Below, piece after piece: positions 35,301 through 45,042 of a DNA stretch of 64,000 nt. The notes below the pieces were generated by a model. The model ran no database searches and was not told the DNA's origin. It saw only the letters and a program-made list of their open reading frames with translations. The first letter of the stretch is position 1. The number at the start of each line of letters is the position of its first letter. Origin of the DNA: an uncultured Mitsuokella sp. Its GTDB lineage: Bacteria; Bacillota; Negativicutes; Selenomonadales; Selenomonadaceae. The translations under genes were made by a program, and so were the position numbers. Where the stretch lies: NCBI GenBank assembly GCA_945873115.1, contig CAMCBT010000001.1, forward strand, positions 62,001 through 126,000, written 5' to 3'.

Positions 35301-36440
35301 TTGCATACGGAAGCACTACGATACGGATATACCACAGGGGCCTGTGCAGCGGCCGGGGTGAAGGCTGCTTTGCTCTTTCTGCAGGGAGAACTTGGGGACG
35401 AGGTGGAGCTCACAGCACTGGATGGTACAGAGCTTCATATTCCCATCAAACATGTAACACGGGTGGGATATGATGGAGTTTGCGCTGAGGTCATTAAATT
35501 CTCCGGGGATGATCCCGATATCACAAACGGGGTCTCCATATTTACCACAATCCGCAGGACACGGGGGAGGACCCTCCAGTTCCTGGCAGGACCTGGTGTA
35601 GGGATAGTAACGAAAAAAGGTCTTTCTGTCCCAGTCGGCGAACCCTCCATCAATCCGGGACCTAGAACGCTTATTGCAAATGTTTTCAGAGAGGTAACGG
35701 GGAGTGCTGAGGGCTGGGCGGTTGAGATATCCATCCCAGAGGGGATGGCGCTTGCGAAGCAGACCCTAAATCCTGTGCTTGGGGTCGAGGGAGGCATATC
35801 CGTCATCGGCACGACAGGTGTGCTGCGTCCCATGAGCGAGGAGGGCTTCAAGAATTCTCTGGTGCCGCAGATTGATGTGGCAAAGGAAGCTGGGGTCAAG
35901 GTGCTTGCCCTTGTTCCGGGGAAGATTGGAGAGCGCATCGCCCTGGGCTGGAATATCCCCCGCAACGCGATTGTGGAGACGAGCAATTTTATCGGTTTTA
36001 TGCTGGAAAAGGCTGTGGAAAGGGATTATCAAAAGATTCTTCTTTTGGGACATATCGGAAAGCTGGCGAAGGTGGCAGCCGGGGTCTTTTATACACATAA
36101 CCGCATCGCTGATGCGCGTCTAGAAGCCATTGCCGCCTATGCAGCAGAGGCGGGGCTTTCATCCAGCCATGTCGCCTCGATTTTGTCCGCCACGACGACG
36201 GAGGATGCGCTATCCTTACTTGAGGCGGAGGGACTGAAAGAGAAGGTCTGCAATCGCTTGGCAGAGCGGGCTGGACTCCGAGCGGAGCGCTTTCTCTTTG
36301 GGAAAGCGCAGGTGGGAATCATCCTGGTGAGCATGACCGGAGAGGTACTGGGAATAAATGAAACAGCCAAGCGTCTAGGAGGTGAATTTTCTTGGAACAT
36401 TCCGAAGGAGAAATCCATTCCATTATCGTCGCAGGCATAG
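35301..36440 (+). CDS. cbiD: Cobalt-precorrin-5B (C1)-methyltransferase CbiD
   Basis: 379 residues from TTG 35301 with GGAGGAGG directly upstream (short spacing). The N-terminal signature LRYGYTTGACAAAGVKAALL and the later GEPSINPGPR are CbiD-specific. It methylates C1 with SAM in the anaerobic (early cobalt) corrin pathway. First gene of the cobalamin block. Its end overlaps cbiE by 49 nt. Confidence 0.95.
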   Translation: MHTEALRYGYTTGACAAAGVKAALLFLQGELGDEVELTALDGTELHIPIKHVTRVGYDGVCAEVIKFSGDDPDITNGVSIFTTIRRTRGRTLQFLAGPGVGIVTKKGLSVPVGEPSINPGPRTLIANVFREVTGSAEGWAVEISIPEGMALAKQTLNPVLGVEGGISVIGTTGVLRPMSEEGFKNSLVPQIDVAKEAGVKVLALVPGKIGERIALGWNIPRNAIVETSNFIGFMLEKAVERDYQKILLLGHIGKLAKVAAGVFYTHNRIADARLEAIAAYAAEAGLSSSHVASILSATTTEDALSLLEAEGLKEKVCNRLAERAGLRAERFLFGKAQVGIILVSMTGEVLGINETAKRLGGEFSWNIPKEKSIPLSSQA

Positions 36441-37051
36441 GGCCGGGGCATCCCGATTACATCCTCCCTGCAGCTCGGGAGGCCATCCATCAGGCACGGT
36501 TTCTGGTGGGCGGAAAAAGGGCTTTGGAAACCTTTGGGCAGCCCCACCAGGAAACCATGATGATTTCCCGGGATATTGCAGGGGTGCTTGATTTCATAGG
36601 AGAAAAACGGAAACAGGCGCAGGTTGCCGTCCTTGTCTCGGGAGACCCCGGCTATTACTCCCTCCTCGATGCCTTGCGCAGGCGGTTTCCTGCAAAGGAA
36701 ATCCAGGTGATTCCTGGCATCAGCTCCCTGCAGATGGCCTTTGCGCGGATTGCACTGCCCTGGCATCATGCCAGGCTCTTAAGCTTTCACGGGCGTACCC
36801 CAGAGGAGGCCGCGCTACTATACGCACCCGGAACGATTCTTGGCATGCTCACCGATGGGAAGCATACCTCTCATACCATTCCGAAGCTTCTCCTCACCAA
36901 GGGGTGGCCGAAGCGCACGCGGCTAACGGTATTTTCACGGCTCTCCTATCCAGATGAAGATATATTTCAGACGACGCTTGAGAAGGCCTCCAACGCAAAA
37001 GAGGTCGGGCATGGCATCCTCATCGTGGAGGATGTGGCGGAGGAAACATAA
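36392..37051 (+). CDS. cbiE: Cobalt-precorrin-7 (C5)-methyltransferase CbiE
   Basis: 219 residues from TTG 36392, supported by a full AGGAGGTGA at 36377-36385 inside cbiD. Tetrapyrrole methylase fold with the GIGPGHPDYILPAAREAI loop and VSGDPGYYS. It works with CbiT; in many bacteria both are fused as CobL, but here they are separate adjacent genes (stop TAA abuts the cbiT ATG). Confidence 0.93.
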   Translation: MEHSEGEIHSIIVAGIGPGHPDYILPAAREAIHQARFLVGGKRALETFGQPHQETMMISRDIAGVLDFIGEKRKQAQVAVLVSGDPGYYSLLDALRRRFPAKEIQVIPGISSLQMAFARIALPWHHARLLSFHGRTPEEAALLYAPGTILGMLTDGKHTSHTIPKLLLTKGWPKRTRLTVFSRLSYPDEDIFQTTLEKASNAKEVGHGILIVEDVAEET

Positions 37052-37636
37052 ATGGATTTTTTAGGAATTGAGGACGAAGCTTTTCTGCGGGGCAAGGTTC
37101 CTATGACAAAGCAGGAGATCCGCATCCTGGCCCTCGCAAAGGCCCACATAACCCCGGACAGCATCGTTTACGATATCGGTGCTGGGACTGGCTCCTTTTC
37201 TATTGAGGCAGCACGTCTTGCACCTCAAGGCCAGGTGTATGCCCTGGAAAAAAATGCAGAGGCGGTCAGCCTCATCCAAGCCAATGCGGAAAAATTTCAG
37301 CTAGAGAACATTGTAATCCTTCATCGGGAAGCCCCAGAGGGATTGGAGGCTCTGCCCAATCCGGATGCGGTCCTCATAGGTGGAAGTGGCCGCCATATGG
37401 AAGAGATTCTTGATATTGTGACAGAGAAGCTTCCCGAGGGTGGCCATATTGTGGTGACTGCCATTACGGTGCAGTCTCTGATGCAGTGCATCTCCTATAT
37501 GCGTGCCCACAAGGGAAATTATCAGTACGATGCCATTCAGGTGCAGGTCAGCCGGCTCGAAAAGGTTGGATCCTATGACATGGCAAAGGCACTAAATCCC
37601 ATCTTCATCGTCACCTGTGTGAAAGGAGCGTTCTAA
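37052..37636 (+). CDS. cbiT: Cobalt-precorrin-6B (C15)-methyltransferase (decarboxylating) CbiT
   Basis: 194 residues. A class I methyltransferase with the SAM loop YDIGAGTGSFSIEAARLAP, preceded by the CbiT N-terminal KVPMTKQEIRILALAKAHIT. It methylates C15 and decarboxylates the acetate on ring C. It starts directly after the cbiE stop and ends directly before cbiF. Confidence 0.94.
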   Translation: MDFLGIEDEAFLRGKVPMTKQEIRILALAKAHITPDSIVYDIGAGTGSFSIEAARLAPQGQVYALEKNAEAVSLIQANAEKFQLENIVILHREAPEGLEALPNPDAVLIGGSGRHMEEILDIVTEKLPEGGHIVVTAITVQSLMQCISYMRAHKGNYQYDAIQVQVSRLEKVGSYDMAKALNPIFIVTCVKGAF

Positions 37637-38392
37637 GTGGTTCATATCGTCGGTGCAGGCCCGGGCGACCCGGAGCTTATTACAGTAAAAGGCCTCAGGT
37701 ATCTGAAGGAAGCAGATGTCGTAATCTATGCGGGCTCTCTGGTGAATCCCGCATTGCTGGATTCCTGCAAGGAAGGAGCTGAAATCCATAACTCTGCCCA
37801 CATGACCCTCGATGAGGTTGTGGCGACTATCGAGCAGGCGGAAGCCAAGGGCAGGATGACTGTGCGTCTTCATACAGGGGATCCAGCGATTTACGGCGCC
37901 ATTCAGGAACAGATGGATGCCTTTTCGAAAAAAAATATTGAATATGATGTGACTCCAGGCGTCAGCTCCTTCCTTGCCACAGCCGCGGCCCTTCGTCAGG
38001 AGTATACACTCCCAGGCATTTCCCAGACAGTCATCATCACACGAAATGAGGGACGAACTCCTGTGCCGGAGCGGGAAAAGCTTAAGGCGCTGGCTTCCCA
38101 TCAGGCCACCATGTGCATATTTCTGTCCATTACGATGCTTGACAAGGTGGTAGAGGAGCTCATCGCCGGAGGATACGGAGCAGACACGCCCATTGCCATT
38201 GTGCAGAAGGCCTCCTGGCCGGAACAGAAAATTGTGCGGGGCACCCTTCAGACCATCTGCGAGGCCATCAAGGATAAAAACATTGATCGGACAGCCATGA
38301 TTGTCGTCGGCCGCTGCCTAGGGGCAGACTATGAGCTTTCCAGACTCTATGCACCGGAATTTGCCCATATGTTCCGCAAGGCTTCCAAATGA
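37637..38392 (+). CDS. cbiF: Cobalt-precorrin-4 (C11)-methyltransferase CbiF
   Basis: 251 residues, GTG start abutting the cbiT stop with AAAGGAGCG upstream. Tetrapyrrole methylase fold: VHIVGAGPGDPELITVKG, VVIYAGSLVNPALL, LHTGDPAIYGAI and TPGVSSFLATAAAL, which are CbiF/CobM markers. Coupled to cbiG by ATGA. Confidence 0.95.
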   Translation: MVHIVGAGPGDPELITVKGLRYLKEADVVIYAGSLVNPALLDSCKEGAEIHNSAHMTLDEVVATIEQAEAKGRMTVRLHTGDPAIYGAIQEQMDAFSKKNIEYDVTPGVSSFLATAAALRQEYTLPGISQTVIITRNEGRTPVPEREKLKALASHQATMCIFLSITMLDKVVEELIAGGYGADTPIAIVQKASWPEQKIVRGTLQTICEAIKDKNIDRTAMIVVGRCLGADYELSRLYAPEFAHMFRKASK

Positions 38393-39459
38393 GACTCTGC
38401 ATATTTGCATTGACGGAGAAAGGTGCGAGGCTTGCCCAGCTGATGCAGAGAGCAACTGAAAATGCCACCGTCCTCCTGCCGGAAAAGGGCAGAGGGTGGA
38501 GCACTCCGGCAAACGGCTATTTTCCACGACTTTCTTCTGCTGTTCCTGCGGCCTGGAGGACCTACGATGGCCTGATATTCATCATGGCCACGGGCATCGT
38601 AGTGCGGACGATAGCTCCTTTGCTACAGGGAAAGCTTTTCGATCCGGCTGTCCTTGTCTTTGATGAGCAAGGCACCCACGGCATCAGTCTGCTCTCCGGT
38701 CACGTGGGGCGGGCAAACGACCTGACCCGCGTTCTTTGCAAGGCATTGGGAAGTGCCCCTGTCATCACGACGGCTACAGATGTGGAGGGCGTGGCCGCTC
38801 CCGATGCGCTGGCCTCTGGTCTTGGTCTTTTCCCCGCGCCCAAGAAGGCTATTCAGATTATAAACAGCCTTCTTTTGGAAAAGAAGGAAATCCACTGGTA
38901 TGTGCAGAAAGATATGACACATGGGGATTTTTACAGAAAGGCACTGGCGAGGCGCACCATTTCCCTGCAGCCTTTTGCGAAGGGGGAAGTCCAGCTTCCT
39001 GCTGTTGTACTGGCGAAGCGGCAGGGCACTGCAAAAGACACGCTCTACCTCATACCTCGATGTCTGATTGCTGGCATCGGATGCCGGAAAGATACGACGG
39101 AGCCGGAAATCGGCTCTGCCCTGCAGGAAGCTTGTTGCCGTGCAGGCCTTGACTCCTCCCGCATTGATTTGATCGCCAGCACGACAGCAAAGAGCAAGGA
39201 GGCAGGGCTCCTTCACTATGCCGCTTCCAAGGGCTTGAGAATCCTCTTTTTCGGGAACGCTGCCATGCAGCAGTGCATCAATCGATATCGCCTGGAGGAA
39301 TCTGCCTTTGTGAAGAAGACCATCGGGATAGGAAATGTATGCGAGGCAGCTGCGCTCTGTGCCACAGAGGGGAAGGGCGGGCGTTTCGCTTTGATCAAGA
39401 CAAAATTTGAGAAAGTGACGGTATCGTTATTATGGCAAAACATGGAACCATCAAGGTAA
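38389..39459 (+). CDS. cbiG: Cobalt-precorrin-5A hydrolase CbiG
   Basis: 356 residues. The N-terminal domain has FIMATGIVVRTIAPLLQGK and GISLLSGHVGRANDL. The C-terminal domain has AGIGCRKDTTEPEIGSAL and IDLIASTTAKSKEAGL. It opens the delta-lactone and releases acetaldehyde during ring contraction. Full length with both halves present; it overlaps cbiH by 28 nt. Confidence 0.93.
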   Translation: MRLCIFALTEKGARLAQLMQRATENATVLLPEKGRGWSTPANGYFPRLSSAVPAAWRTYDGLIFIMATGIVVRTIAPLLQGKLFDPAVLVFDEQGTHGISLLSGHVGRANDLTRVLCKALGSAPVITTATDVEGVAAPDALASGLGLFPAPKKAIQIINSLLLEKKEIHWYVQKDMTHGDFYRKALARRTISLQPFAKGEVQLPAVVLAKRQGTAKDTLYLIPRCLIAGIGCRKDTTEPEIGSALQEACCRAGLDSSRIDLIASTTAKSKEAGLLHYAASKGLRILFFGNAAMQQCINRYRLEESAFVKKTIGIGNVCEAAALCATEGKGGRFALIKTKFEKVTVSLLWQNMEPSR

Positions 39460-40196
39460 TAGGTATTGGTCCGGGAAGTCTTATGGATATGACACCCCGT
39501 GCAAGGGAGGCCATCGAAGAGGCCGAGGTGGTCGTAGGCTATAACACCTATATCACACTTGTGGAAAGCCTCCTGGAGGGCAAGCAGGTCATCGGCACGG
39601 CAATGATGCAGGAAATTGACCGTTGCCGCATGGCCGTCGAGGCAGCCGCCGAGGGGGCCAATACTGTCGTCGTATCCAGTGGTGACTCCGGTGTCTATGG
39701 TATGGCTGGCCTCGTGCTGGAGCTCGTCCTTGAACGTCCTAAAGAGGAGCGCCCCACCTTCGGCGGCATTATTGCAGGTGTCTCTGCGGTGAATGCAGCT
39801 GCCTCTGTCCTAGGTGCGCCCCTGATGCATGATTTCGCCGTCATAAGCCTTTCGGATCTTCTGACTCCCTGGGAGCGTATCAAGCGCCGGGCGGAGATGG
39901 CGGCCATGGGGGATTTCGTCATTGCCCTGTATAATCCAAAAAGCAAGAAGCGGGTTCAGCATATCGAGGAAATCCAGCAGATTCTTTTGAACCATAAAGG
40001 CCCAAAGACTCCTGTGGGGATTGTCACAGGGGCCAGCCGGGAAAATGAGTCGAAAATCATCACGACACTGGATTCCTTTACGAAGGAGGATATCAACATG
40101 TTCTCCCTGGTCATTATCGGCAATTCGGAAACCTACGTGAAGGAAGGCTACATGATTACGCCCCGGGGCTATGCAAACAAGGAAGCAGAGGCATGA
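39432..40196 (+). CDS. cbiH: Cobalt-factor III / precorrin-3B (C17)-methyltransferase CbiH
   Basis: 254 residues. Tetrapyrrole methylase with KVIGIGPGSLMDMTPRAREA, VVVGYNTYITLVESLL, VVSSGDSGVYGMAGL and SDLLTPWERIKRRAEMAAMG, all CbiH/CobJ markers. It methylates C17 with ring contraction. ATG 39432 lies within the end of cbiG; cbiJ overlaps its stop (ATGA). Confidence 0.94.
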   Translation: MAKHGTIKVIGIGPGSLMDMTPRAREAIEEAEVVVGYNTYITLVESLLEGKQVIGTAMMQEIDRCRMAVEAAAEGANTVVVSSGDSGVYGMAGLVLELVLERPKEERPTFGGIIAGVSAVNAAASVLGAPLMHDFAVISLSDLLTPWERIKRRAEMAAMGDFVIALYNPKSKKRVQHIEEIQQILLNHKGPKTPVGIVTGASRENESKIITTLDSFTKEDINMFSLVIIGNSETYVKEGYMITPRGYANKEAEA

Positions 40197-40954
40197 TACT
40201 TATAGTAGCAGGGACACGGGATGGCCGCGAGCTCACGGAGCGGCTCGTGGAGACAGGATCCCCCGTCATGGCCTCTGTTGTCAGCTCCTATGGGGAGCAG
40301 CTTCTCGCTTCCTGCGGGGAAAGGCTTCGTATTAATGACAGGCCGCTTGATGAGCAGGAGCTCAGAGGCTGCATTCGGGAGCAGGGCATTCATATTCTTG
40401 TGGATGCAAGCCACCCCTACGCGGTCAATGTCTCTAGGAATGCAATGGAGGCTTGTCATAGGGAGGGAATCCCTTACCTCCGATACGAACGGGATATTAC
40501 ACAAATCACCTACAAGAATATCCATGTGGCCCATAGCTATGAGGAGGCAGCAGCTCTTTCTTCGAGCCTTGGGAGACATATCTTTCTGACGACAGGCAGC
40601 AGAAATCTGGAAAAATTCGTCCAGGCGAAGGAGCTGGCGGATTGTGTGCTCACGGCAAGGGTCCTTCCCACCAGCGAGGTTCTTTCCCGGTGTGAGGAGC
40701 TTGGCCTTTCACCAAAGCAGATTATCGCTATGCAGGGGCCCTTTTCCAAGGAAATGAATCTTTCCATGTTCCAGCAGTGCCAAGCCGAGGTGATTGTCAC
40801 GAAAAACAGTGGCATCATTGGAGGAACAGATACGAAAATAGAGGCAGCGAAGGAGCTTGGACTTCCCCTTGTACTCATCGACAGACCTGTCCTTTCATAT
40901 GACCATGTAGCACATACCTATGATGAAGTGATTCGATTCGTGGAGGAACATTGA
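40193..40954 (+). CDS. cbiJ: Cobalt-precorrin-6A reductase CbiJ
   Basis: 253 residues. An NAD(P)H-dependent reductase of the CobK/CbiJ family, with the N-terminal loop ILIVAGTRDGRELTERL, VDASHPYAVNVSRNAMEAC, YLRYERDIT and TTGSRNLEKFV. The C-terminal VTKNSGIIGGTDTKIEAAKE is conserved. It saturates the C18-C19 bond. Overlaps cbiC (TGATG). Confidence 0.93.
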   Translation: MILIVAGTRDGRELTERLVETGSPVMASVVSSYGEQLLASCGERLRINDRPLDEQELRGCIREQGIHILVDASHPYAVNVSRNAMEACHREGIPYLRYERDITQITYKNIHVAHSYEEAAALSSSLGRHIFLTTGSRNLEKFVQAKELADCVLTARVLPTSEVLSRCEELGLSPKQIIAMQGPFSKEMNLSMFQQCQAEVIVTKNSGIIGGTDTKIEAAKELGLPLVLIDRPVLSYDHVAHTYDEVIRFVEEH

Positions 40955-41589
40955 TGGATTTCATAAAAAAGCCGATGGCGATTGAGAACCGCAGCATGGA
41001 GATTATTGCTCCCTATCTTTCAAAGCTCAATCTGACGCCTGAGCAGGTAAAGGTGTATTCCCGAATGATTCATGCAGCAGGAGATGTGGAGTATGCTCCG
41101 ATTATCCGGATGTCTGCGGATGCAATTGAAGAGGGGATGAAGGCACTTCAGTCGGGCTGTGACATTTTCACGGATGTTGAGATGGTGCGGACAGGTATCA
41201 ATAAGCGAAAGCTGGCCTCCTTCGGCGGCAGCGTTCATTGCCGTGTGGCGGATCCGGAAGTGGCGGCAGAGGCAAAGGTGCAGGGAATTACCCGTTCTAT
41301 GCAGGCCATGCGCTCCTTCGGGCAGGCATTGAATGGAAATATCGTGGCAATCGGCAACGCGCCTACTGCCCTTTTTGAGGTACTTCGTCTCATTCGTGAG
41401 GAGGGGATAAAGCCCGCCTGTGTCGTGGGCATTCCCGTGGGCTTTGTGGGGGCAGCAGACTCCAAGAAGGCTTTGGCGCAAACCAGCCTTGTACCCTATA
41501 TTACGGTTGAGGGAACGAAGGGTGGCAGCCCCATCGCAGTGGCAGCCATCAATGCCATGATGTATCTCATTGACAACACGCGCGACTGA
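40954..41589 (+). CDS. cbiC: Cobalt-precorrin-8 methylmutase CbiC
   Basis: 211 residues from ATG 40954. It moves the C11 methyl to C12, giving cobyrinic acid. Conserved segments: MIHAAGDVEYAPIIRMS (catalytic His region), GCDIFTDVEMVRTGI, GNAPTALFEVLRLI and PVGFVGAADSKKAL. A TTG three bases earlier is less likely. Confidence 0.95.
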   Translation: MDFIKKPMAIENRSMEIIAPYLSKLNLTPEQVKVYSRMIHAAGDVEYAPIIRMSADAIEEGMKALQSGCDIFTDVEMVRTGINKRKLASFGGSVHCRVADPEVAAEAKVQGITRSMQAMRSFGQALNGNIVAIGNAPTALFEVLRLIREEGIKPACVVGIPVGFVGAADSKKALAQTSLVPYITVEGTKGGSPIAVAAINAMMYLIDNTRD

Positions 41590-41616
41590 TTGTCGCCTCG
41601 AAGGAAGGGATAGGCT

Positions 41617-42981
41617 ATGCAGCAATCGATACCGCGCATTGTCATAGCTGCGACACAATCGGGGTCCGGAAAAACGACCATTGTGACAGGGCTCTTGACG
41701 GCGCTTCGCCAACGAGGCATCCAGGTCCAGCCGTTCAAGGTGGGACCGGACTACATCGATCCTGGCTATCATCGTCTGGCCAGCGGCCGGCATGGGTGCA
41801 ATCTCGATACCTGGCTCGTATCCTCGGAGCAGATGCCTTCGCTCTTTGCACTGGAGGCAAAGGATGCGGATATCGCTGTCATCGAGGGAGTCATGGGGCT
41901 CTACGATGGAGGGCGCAATGGCATAAGCTCCACAGCACAGGTGGCAAAGATACTGGGAGCCCCTGTGGTGCTTGTGATTGATGCCAAATCGATTGGAGTC
42001 TCAGCGGCTGCCATTGCGAAGGGCTTCCGGGACTATGATCCGGAGGTGGACTTTGCTGGGGTCATCCTCAACCGCCTGGGCTCGAAAAACCATGAGGAGA
42101 TGATTCGAGAAGCACTGAAGGAGCAGGGGATTCGTGTCCTCGGAGCCATGCGTCGCGATGAAACACTTCGCATGCCAGAGCGCCACCTGGGCCTTCTTCC
42201 CGTGGAGGAAAACGCGGAGGAAAATGTATTGCGCGCTATGGGAGAGGCAGTCGCAGCAGAACTGGATCTGGAGGCGCTTCTTCACATCGCCTGCACGGTG
42301 GATGACCTTGAGGTGCCAGAGACGGTTCTTCAGAAACCTTCGAAAAAGAAGCGGTGCCGCATTGGCATAGCGCGGGATGAGGCTTTCTCCTTCCATTATC
42401 CCGCCAGCGTGCGTACCCTTGAAAACCTAGGGGCAGAGATTATTTATTTCTCGCCCCTTCGGGATCAGCGGATTCCAGCAGTGGATGGCCTTTTTCTAGG
42501 GGGCGGCTTCCCAGAGATGTTTGCCAGGGAGCTTGCCCGGAATAAGGGAATGCGGGAATCCATACGGGAGGCAGTGGAAGAGGGGCTCCCTGTCTATGCC
42601 GAGTGTGGCGGCTATATGTACTTGATGGAGGGGCTCCTGGACTTCGAAGAGCAGACTCATGAGATGTGCGGAGTGTTCTCGGGGATAGCAGCTATGACAA
42701 GCAAGCTCCAGATGGTGGGCTATGTGGAGGCAAAGCTTCTGAAGGATACTGTCCTAGGGAAGATGGGAACGCTGATCCACGGCCATGAATTTCATTTTTC
42801 CGAGGACAAGGTGGAGGGGCAGGAGCGTCCCATTCAATTCCGTAAGCTACGAAATGATGCCACTTACCAGGGGGGGCAGACGTATAAGAATGCGGTGGGA
42901 AGCTATCTTCATCTCCATTTTCTCGGCTGCCCTGCTGCTGCGGAGTACTTTGTGGAGGCCTGTGAAAATTGGGGAAAATAA
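41617..42981 (+). CDS. cbiA: Cobyrinic acid a,c-diamide synthase CbiA
   Basis: 454 residues. Fusion of an N-terminal ATPase (P-loop IAATQSGSGKTTIVTGLL) and a C-terminal class I glutamine amidotransferase (catalytic Cys in PVYAECGGYMYLMEGL; GHEFHFSE at the end). It amidates the a and c carboxylates. A 27-nt gap with GAAGGAAGGG precedes it; it overlaps cobU by 13 nt. Confidence 0.95.
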   Translation: MQQSIPRIVIAATQSGSGKTTIVTGLLTALRQRGIQVQPFKVGPDYIDPGYHRLASGRHGCNLDTWLVSSEQMPSLFALEAKDADIAVIEGVMGLYDGGRNGISSTAQVAKILGAPVVLVIDAKSIGVSAAAIAKGFRDYDPEVDFAGVILNRLGSKNHEEMIREALKEQGIRVLGAMRRDETLRMPERHLGLLPVEENAEENVLRAMGEAVAAELDLEALLHIACTVDDLEVPETVLQKPSKKKRCRIGIARDEAFSFHYPASVRTLENLGAEIIYFSPLRDQRIPAVDGLFLGGGFPEMFARELARNKGMRESIREAVEEGLPVYAECGGYMYLMEGLLDFEEQTHEMCGVFSGIAAMTSKLQMVGYVEAKLLKDTVLGKMGTLIHGHEFHFSEDKVEGQERPIQFRKLRNDATYQGGQTYKNAVGSYLHLHFLGCPAAAEYFVEACENWGK

Positions 42982-43514
42982 TTCTTGTGACAGGTGGTGC
43001 CAGAAGCGGGAAATCCTCCTTTGCCGAGGAGCTTGTAGAGCGAATTGGACACCGCATTGCCTATATTGCAACGGCCCAGGTCTTCGATGAGGAAATGCGC
43101 CACCGCATACTTCTGCATCAGGCACGTCGTCCAGCTTCCTGGCAAACCTTCGAAGCACCCTTTCACGCGGAGAAAGCATTGCAGGCGGCAGCAGATAAGG
43201 CCGATACGATTCTCTTTGATTGCCTCACGGTCTATCTCAGCAATATGCTCTGCAAGAAGACGGAGGAGCAGCTTCGGGATGAAGCGGCCTGCTATCAGGA
43301 AATGGAAGATATGGTACAGGCCCTCATCGAGGCAGCACAAGACTCGGAGTCTACAGTCATCTTCGTGACGAATGAGGTGGGGGCTGGAATTGTGCCGGAA
43401 AATCATCTGGCACGGCTTTTCCGTGATTTGGCAGGCCTGGCAAACCAAAGGGTTGCAGCGTATGCAGCGGAGGTCTATGCCGTTTTTTGCGGCATTCCCC
43501 TTCGCATCAAATAG
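42969..43514 (+). CDS. cobU: Adenosylcobinamide kinase / adenosylcobinamide-phosphate guanylyltransferase CobU
   Basis: 181 residues from TTG 42969, with GGAGG nine nt upstream inside cbiA. P-loop ILVTGGARSGKSSFAEEL, then YIATAQVFDEEMRHRILLHQ with the guanylylated-His region, FDCLTVYLSNML and VTNEVGAGIVPENHLARLFR. It phosphorylates cobinamide and attaches GMP for nucleotide-loop assembly. Confidence 0.94.
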   Translation: MGKIILVTGGARSGKSSFAEELVERIGHRIAYIATAQVFDEEMRHRILLHQARRPASWQTFEAPFHAEKALQAAADKADTILFDCLTVYLSNMLCKKTEEQLRDEAACYQEMEDMVQALIEAAQDSESTVIFVTNEVGAGIVPENHLARLFRDLAGLANQRVAAYAAEVYAVFCGIPLRIK

Positions 43515-43524
43515 GAGGCAGACG

Positions 43525-45042
43525 ATGGGAAACGCTATCATGCTCATGGGGACAAGCTCTCACGTGGGGAAGAGCATTTTGACGACGGCGCTTTGCAGGA
43601 TTTTCTATCAGGCGGGGACGCATGTCGTCCCCTTCAAGGCCCAAAATATGGCATTAAACTCCTATGTGACGGAGGAAGGGCTGGAAATGGGACGGGCGCA
43701 GGTCGCCCAGGCAGAGGCCGCAGGACTGCGCCCCATGATGGATATGAATCCCGTCCTCTTGAAGCCCATCGGCGATTCCCGCTCCCAGGTCATCCTGGCG
43801 GGAAAGCCCGTAGGCAATATGAATGCCCGGGAGTATCATACGGGCTATTCCCTCAAGGCCTTTGAGGAGGTCAAGAAATCTCTGGCACGCCTGCAAAAGG
43901 CATATGATTGCCTCGTCATCGAAGGAGCAGGAAGTCCGGCGGAAATCAATCTGAAGGCAAATGATATTGTCAATATGCGGGTAGCAAAATATCTTCAGGC
44001 GCCAGTCCTCCTGATTGCGGATATTGATCGGGGCGGGGCCTTGGCCTCCCTCGTGGGAACCCTAGAGCTTCTGGACGAGGAGGAGAGGGCTCTTGTCAAG
44101 GGACTTATCATCAACAAGTTCCGTGGGGATGTCTCTCTTTTGAAGCCTGCCGTGGATTTTCTGGAAGTAAAAACGGGAAAACCCGTTCTTGGCATTGTGC
44201 CCCATATCGAAGATCTTGGAATTGACGATGAGGACTCTGTCTCCTTGGAGGACAAGAAGGAGACGGAAAGACGCGATTTGGATATTGTTGTTCTCCGTCT
44301 TCCGAAGCTTTCAAATTTTACGGATTTCGATGCGTTGGAGGCAGAGCCCGACGTGTCCCTGCGCTATGTTTCGGATCAGTCTGATTTAGGCAAGCCAGAC
44401 CTTATCCTTCTTCCGGGGTCAAAGAATACAACAGAGGATCTCCTGTTCCTTCGCAACACAGGCCTTGAGGAAGCTATACGTGCGCTTCATGTATCCGGAG
44501 CACCGCTTGTCGGAATCTGCGGTGGCTACCAGATGCTTGGAAATCGGATTCATGACCCGAATCATGTGGAGTCAAATCACTCTCATACGGCCGGCCTCGG
44601 CTATCTTCCCATGGAGACAACCTTCTATGCAGGCAAGCATATGACGCAGGTCACCGCGAAGGCGGACTTCACCTTTCTAGGGAAACCTTTCCACCGGGAA
44701 AATCTCCCAGGTTATGAGATTCATATGGGAGAGACGGAATTTCAGGAGGAAATACCTCATCCGTTCTGCGTGTTGGAGCAACAGGGGGAGGCGTATGTTC
44801 TGGATGGGGCGGTATCCTCAGATGGAACTGTTCTCGGCACCTATATCCATGGCATCTTCGATGGGGATGCGTTTCGGCGGGATTTCTTGAATTTGCTTCG
44901 AGAAAGAAAGGGCCTTCCGGCTCTTCCGGAGCAGCGCAATGTACACCGTGAGAAAGAAAAGGCCTATGACAGGCTTGCGGATATTGTCCGGCAAAGTCTG
45001 GATATGGAGCAGCTGGCGGCAATCATGGGAGCAGGGAAATGA
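43525..45042 (+). CDS. cbiP: Cobyric acid synthase CbiP
   Basis: 505 residues from ATG 43525 (AGGAGG upstream). N-terminal dethiobiotin-synthetase-like ATPase (MLMGTSSHVGKSILTTALCR, PFKAQNMALNSYVTEEGLEM) and a C-terminal amidotransferase (VGICGGYQMLGNRIHD, GYEIHMGET, GTYIHGIFD). It amidates the b, d, e and g side chains. Coupled to cbiB by ATGA. Confidence 0.96.
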   Translation: MGNAIMLMGTSSHVGKSILTTALCRIFYQAGTHVVPFKAQNMALNSYVTEEGLEMGRAQVAQAEAAGLRPMMDMNPVLLKPIGDSRSQVILAGKPVGNMNAREYHTGYSLKAFEEVKKSLARLQKAYDCLVIEGAGSPAEINLKANDIVNMRVAKYLQAPVLLIADIDRGGALASLVGTLELLDEEERALVKGLIINKFRGDVSLLKPAVDFLEVKTGKPVLGIVPHIEDLGIDDEDSVSLEDKKETERRDLDIVVLRLPKLSNFTDFDALEAEPDVSLRYVSDQSDLGKPDLILLPGSKNTTEDLLFLRNTGLEEAIRALHVSGAPLVGICGGYQMLGNRIHDPNHVESNHSHTAGLGYLPMETTFYAGKHMTQVTAKADFTFLGKPFHRENLPGYEIHMGETEFQEEIPHPFCVLEQQGEAYVLDGAVSSDGTVLGTYIHGIFDGDAFRRDFLNLLRERKGLPALPEQRNVHREKEKAYDRLADIVRQSLDMEQLAAIMGAGK

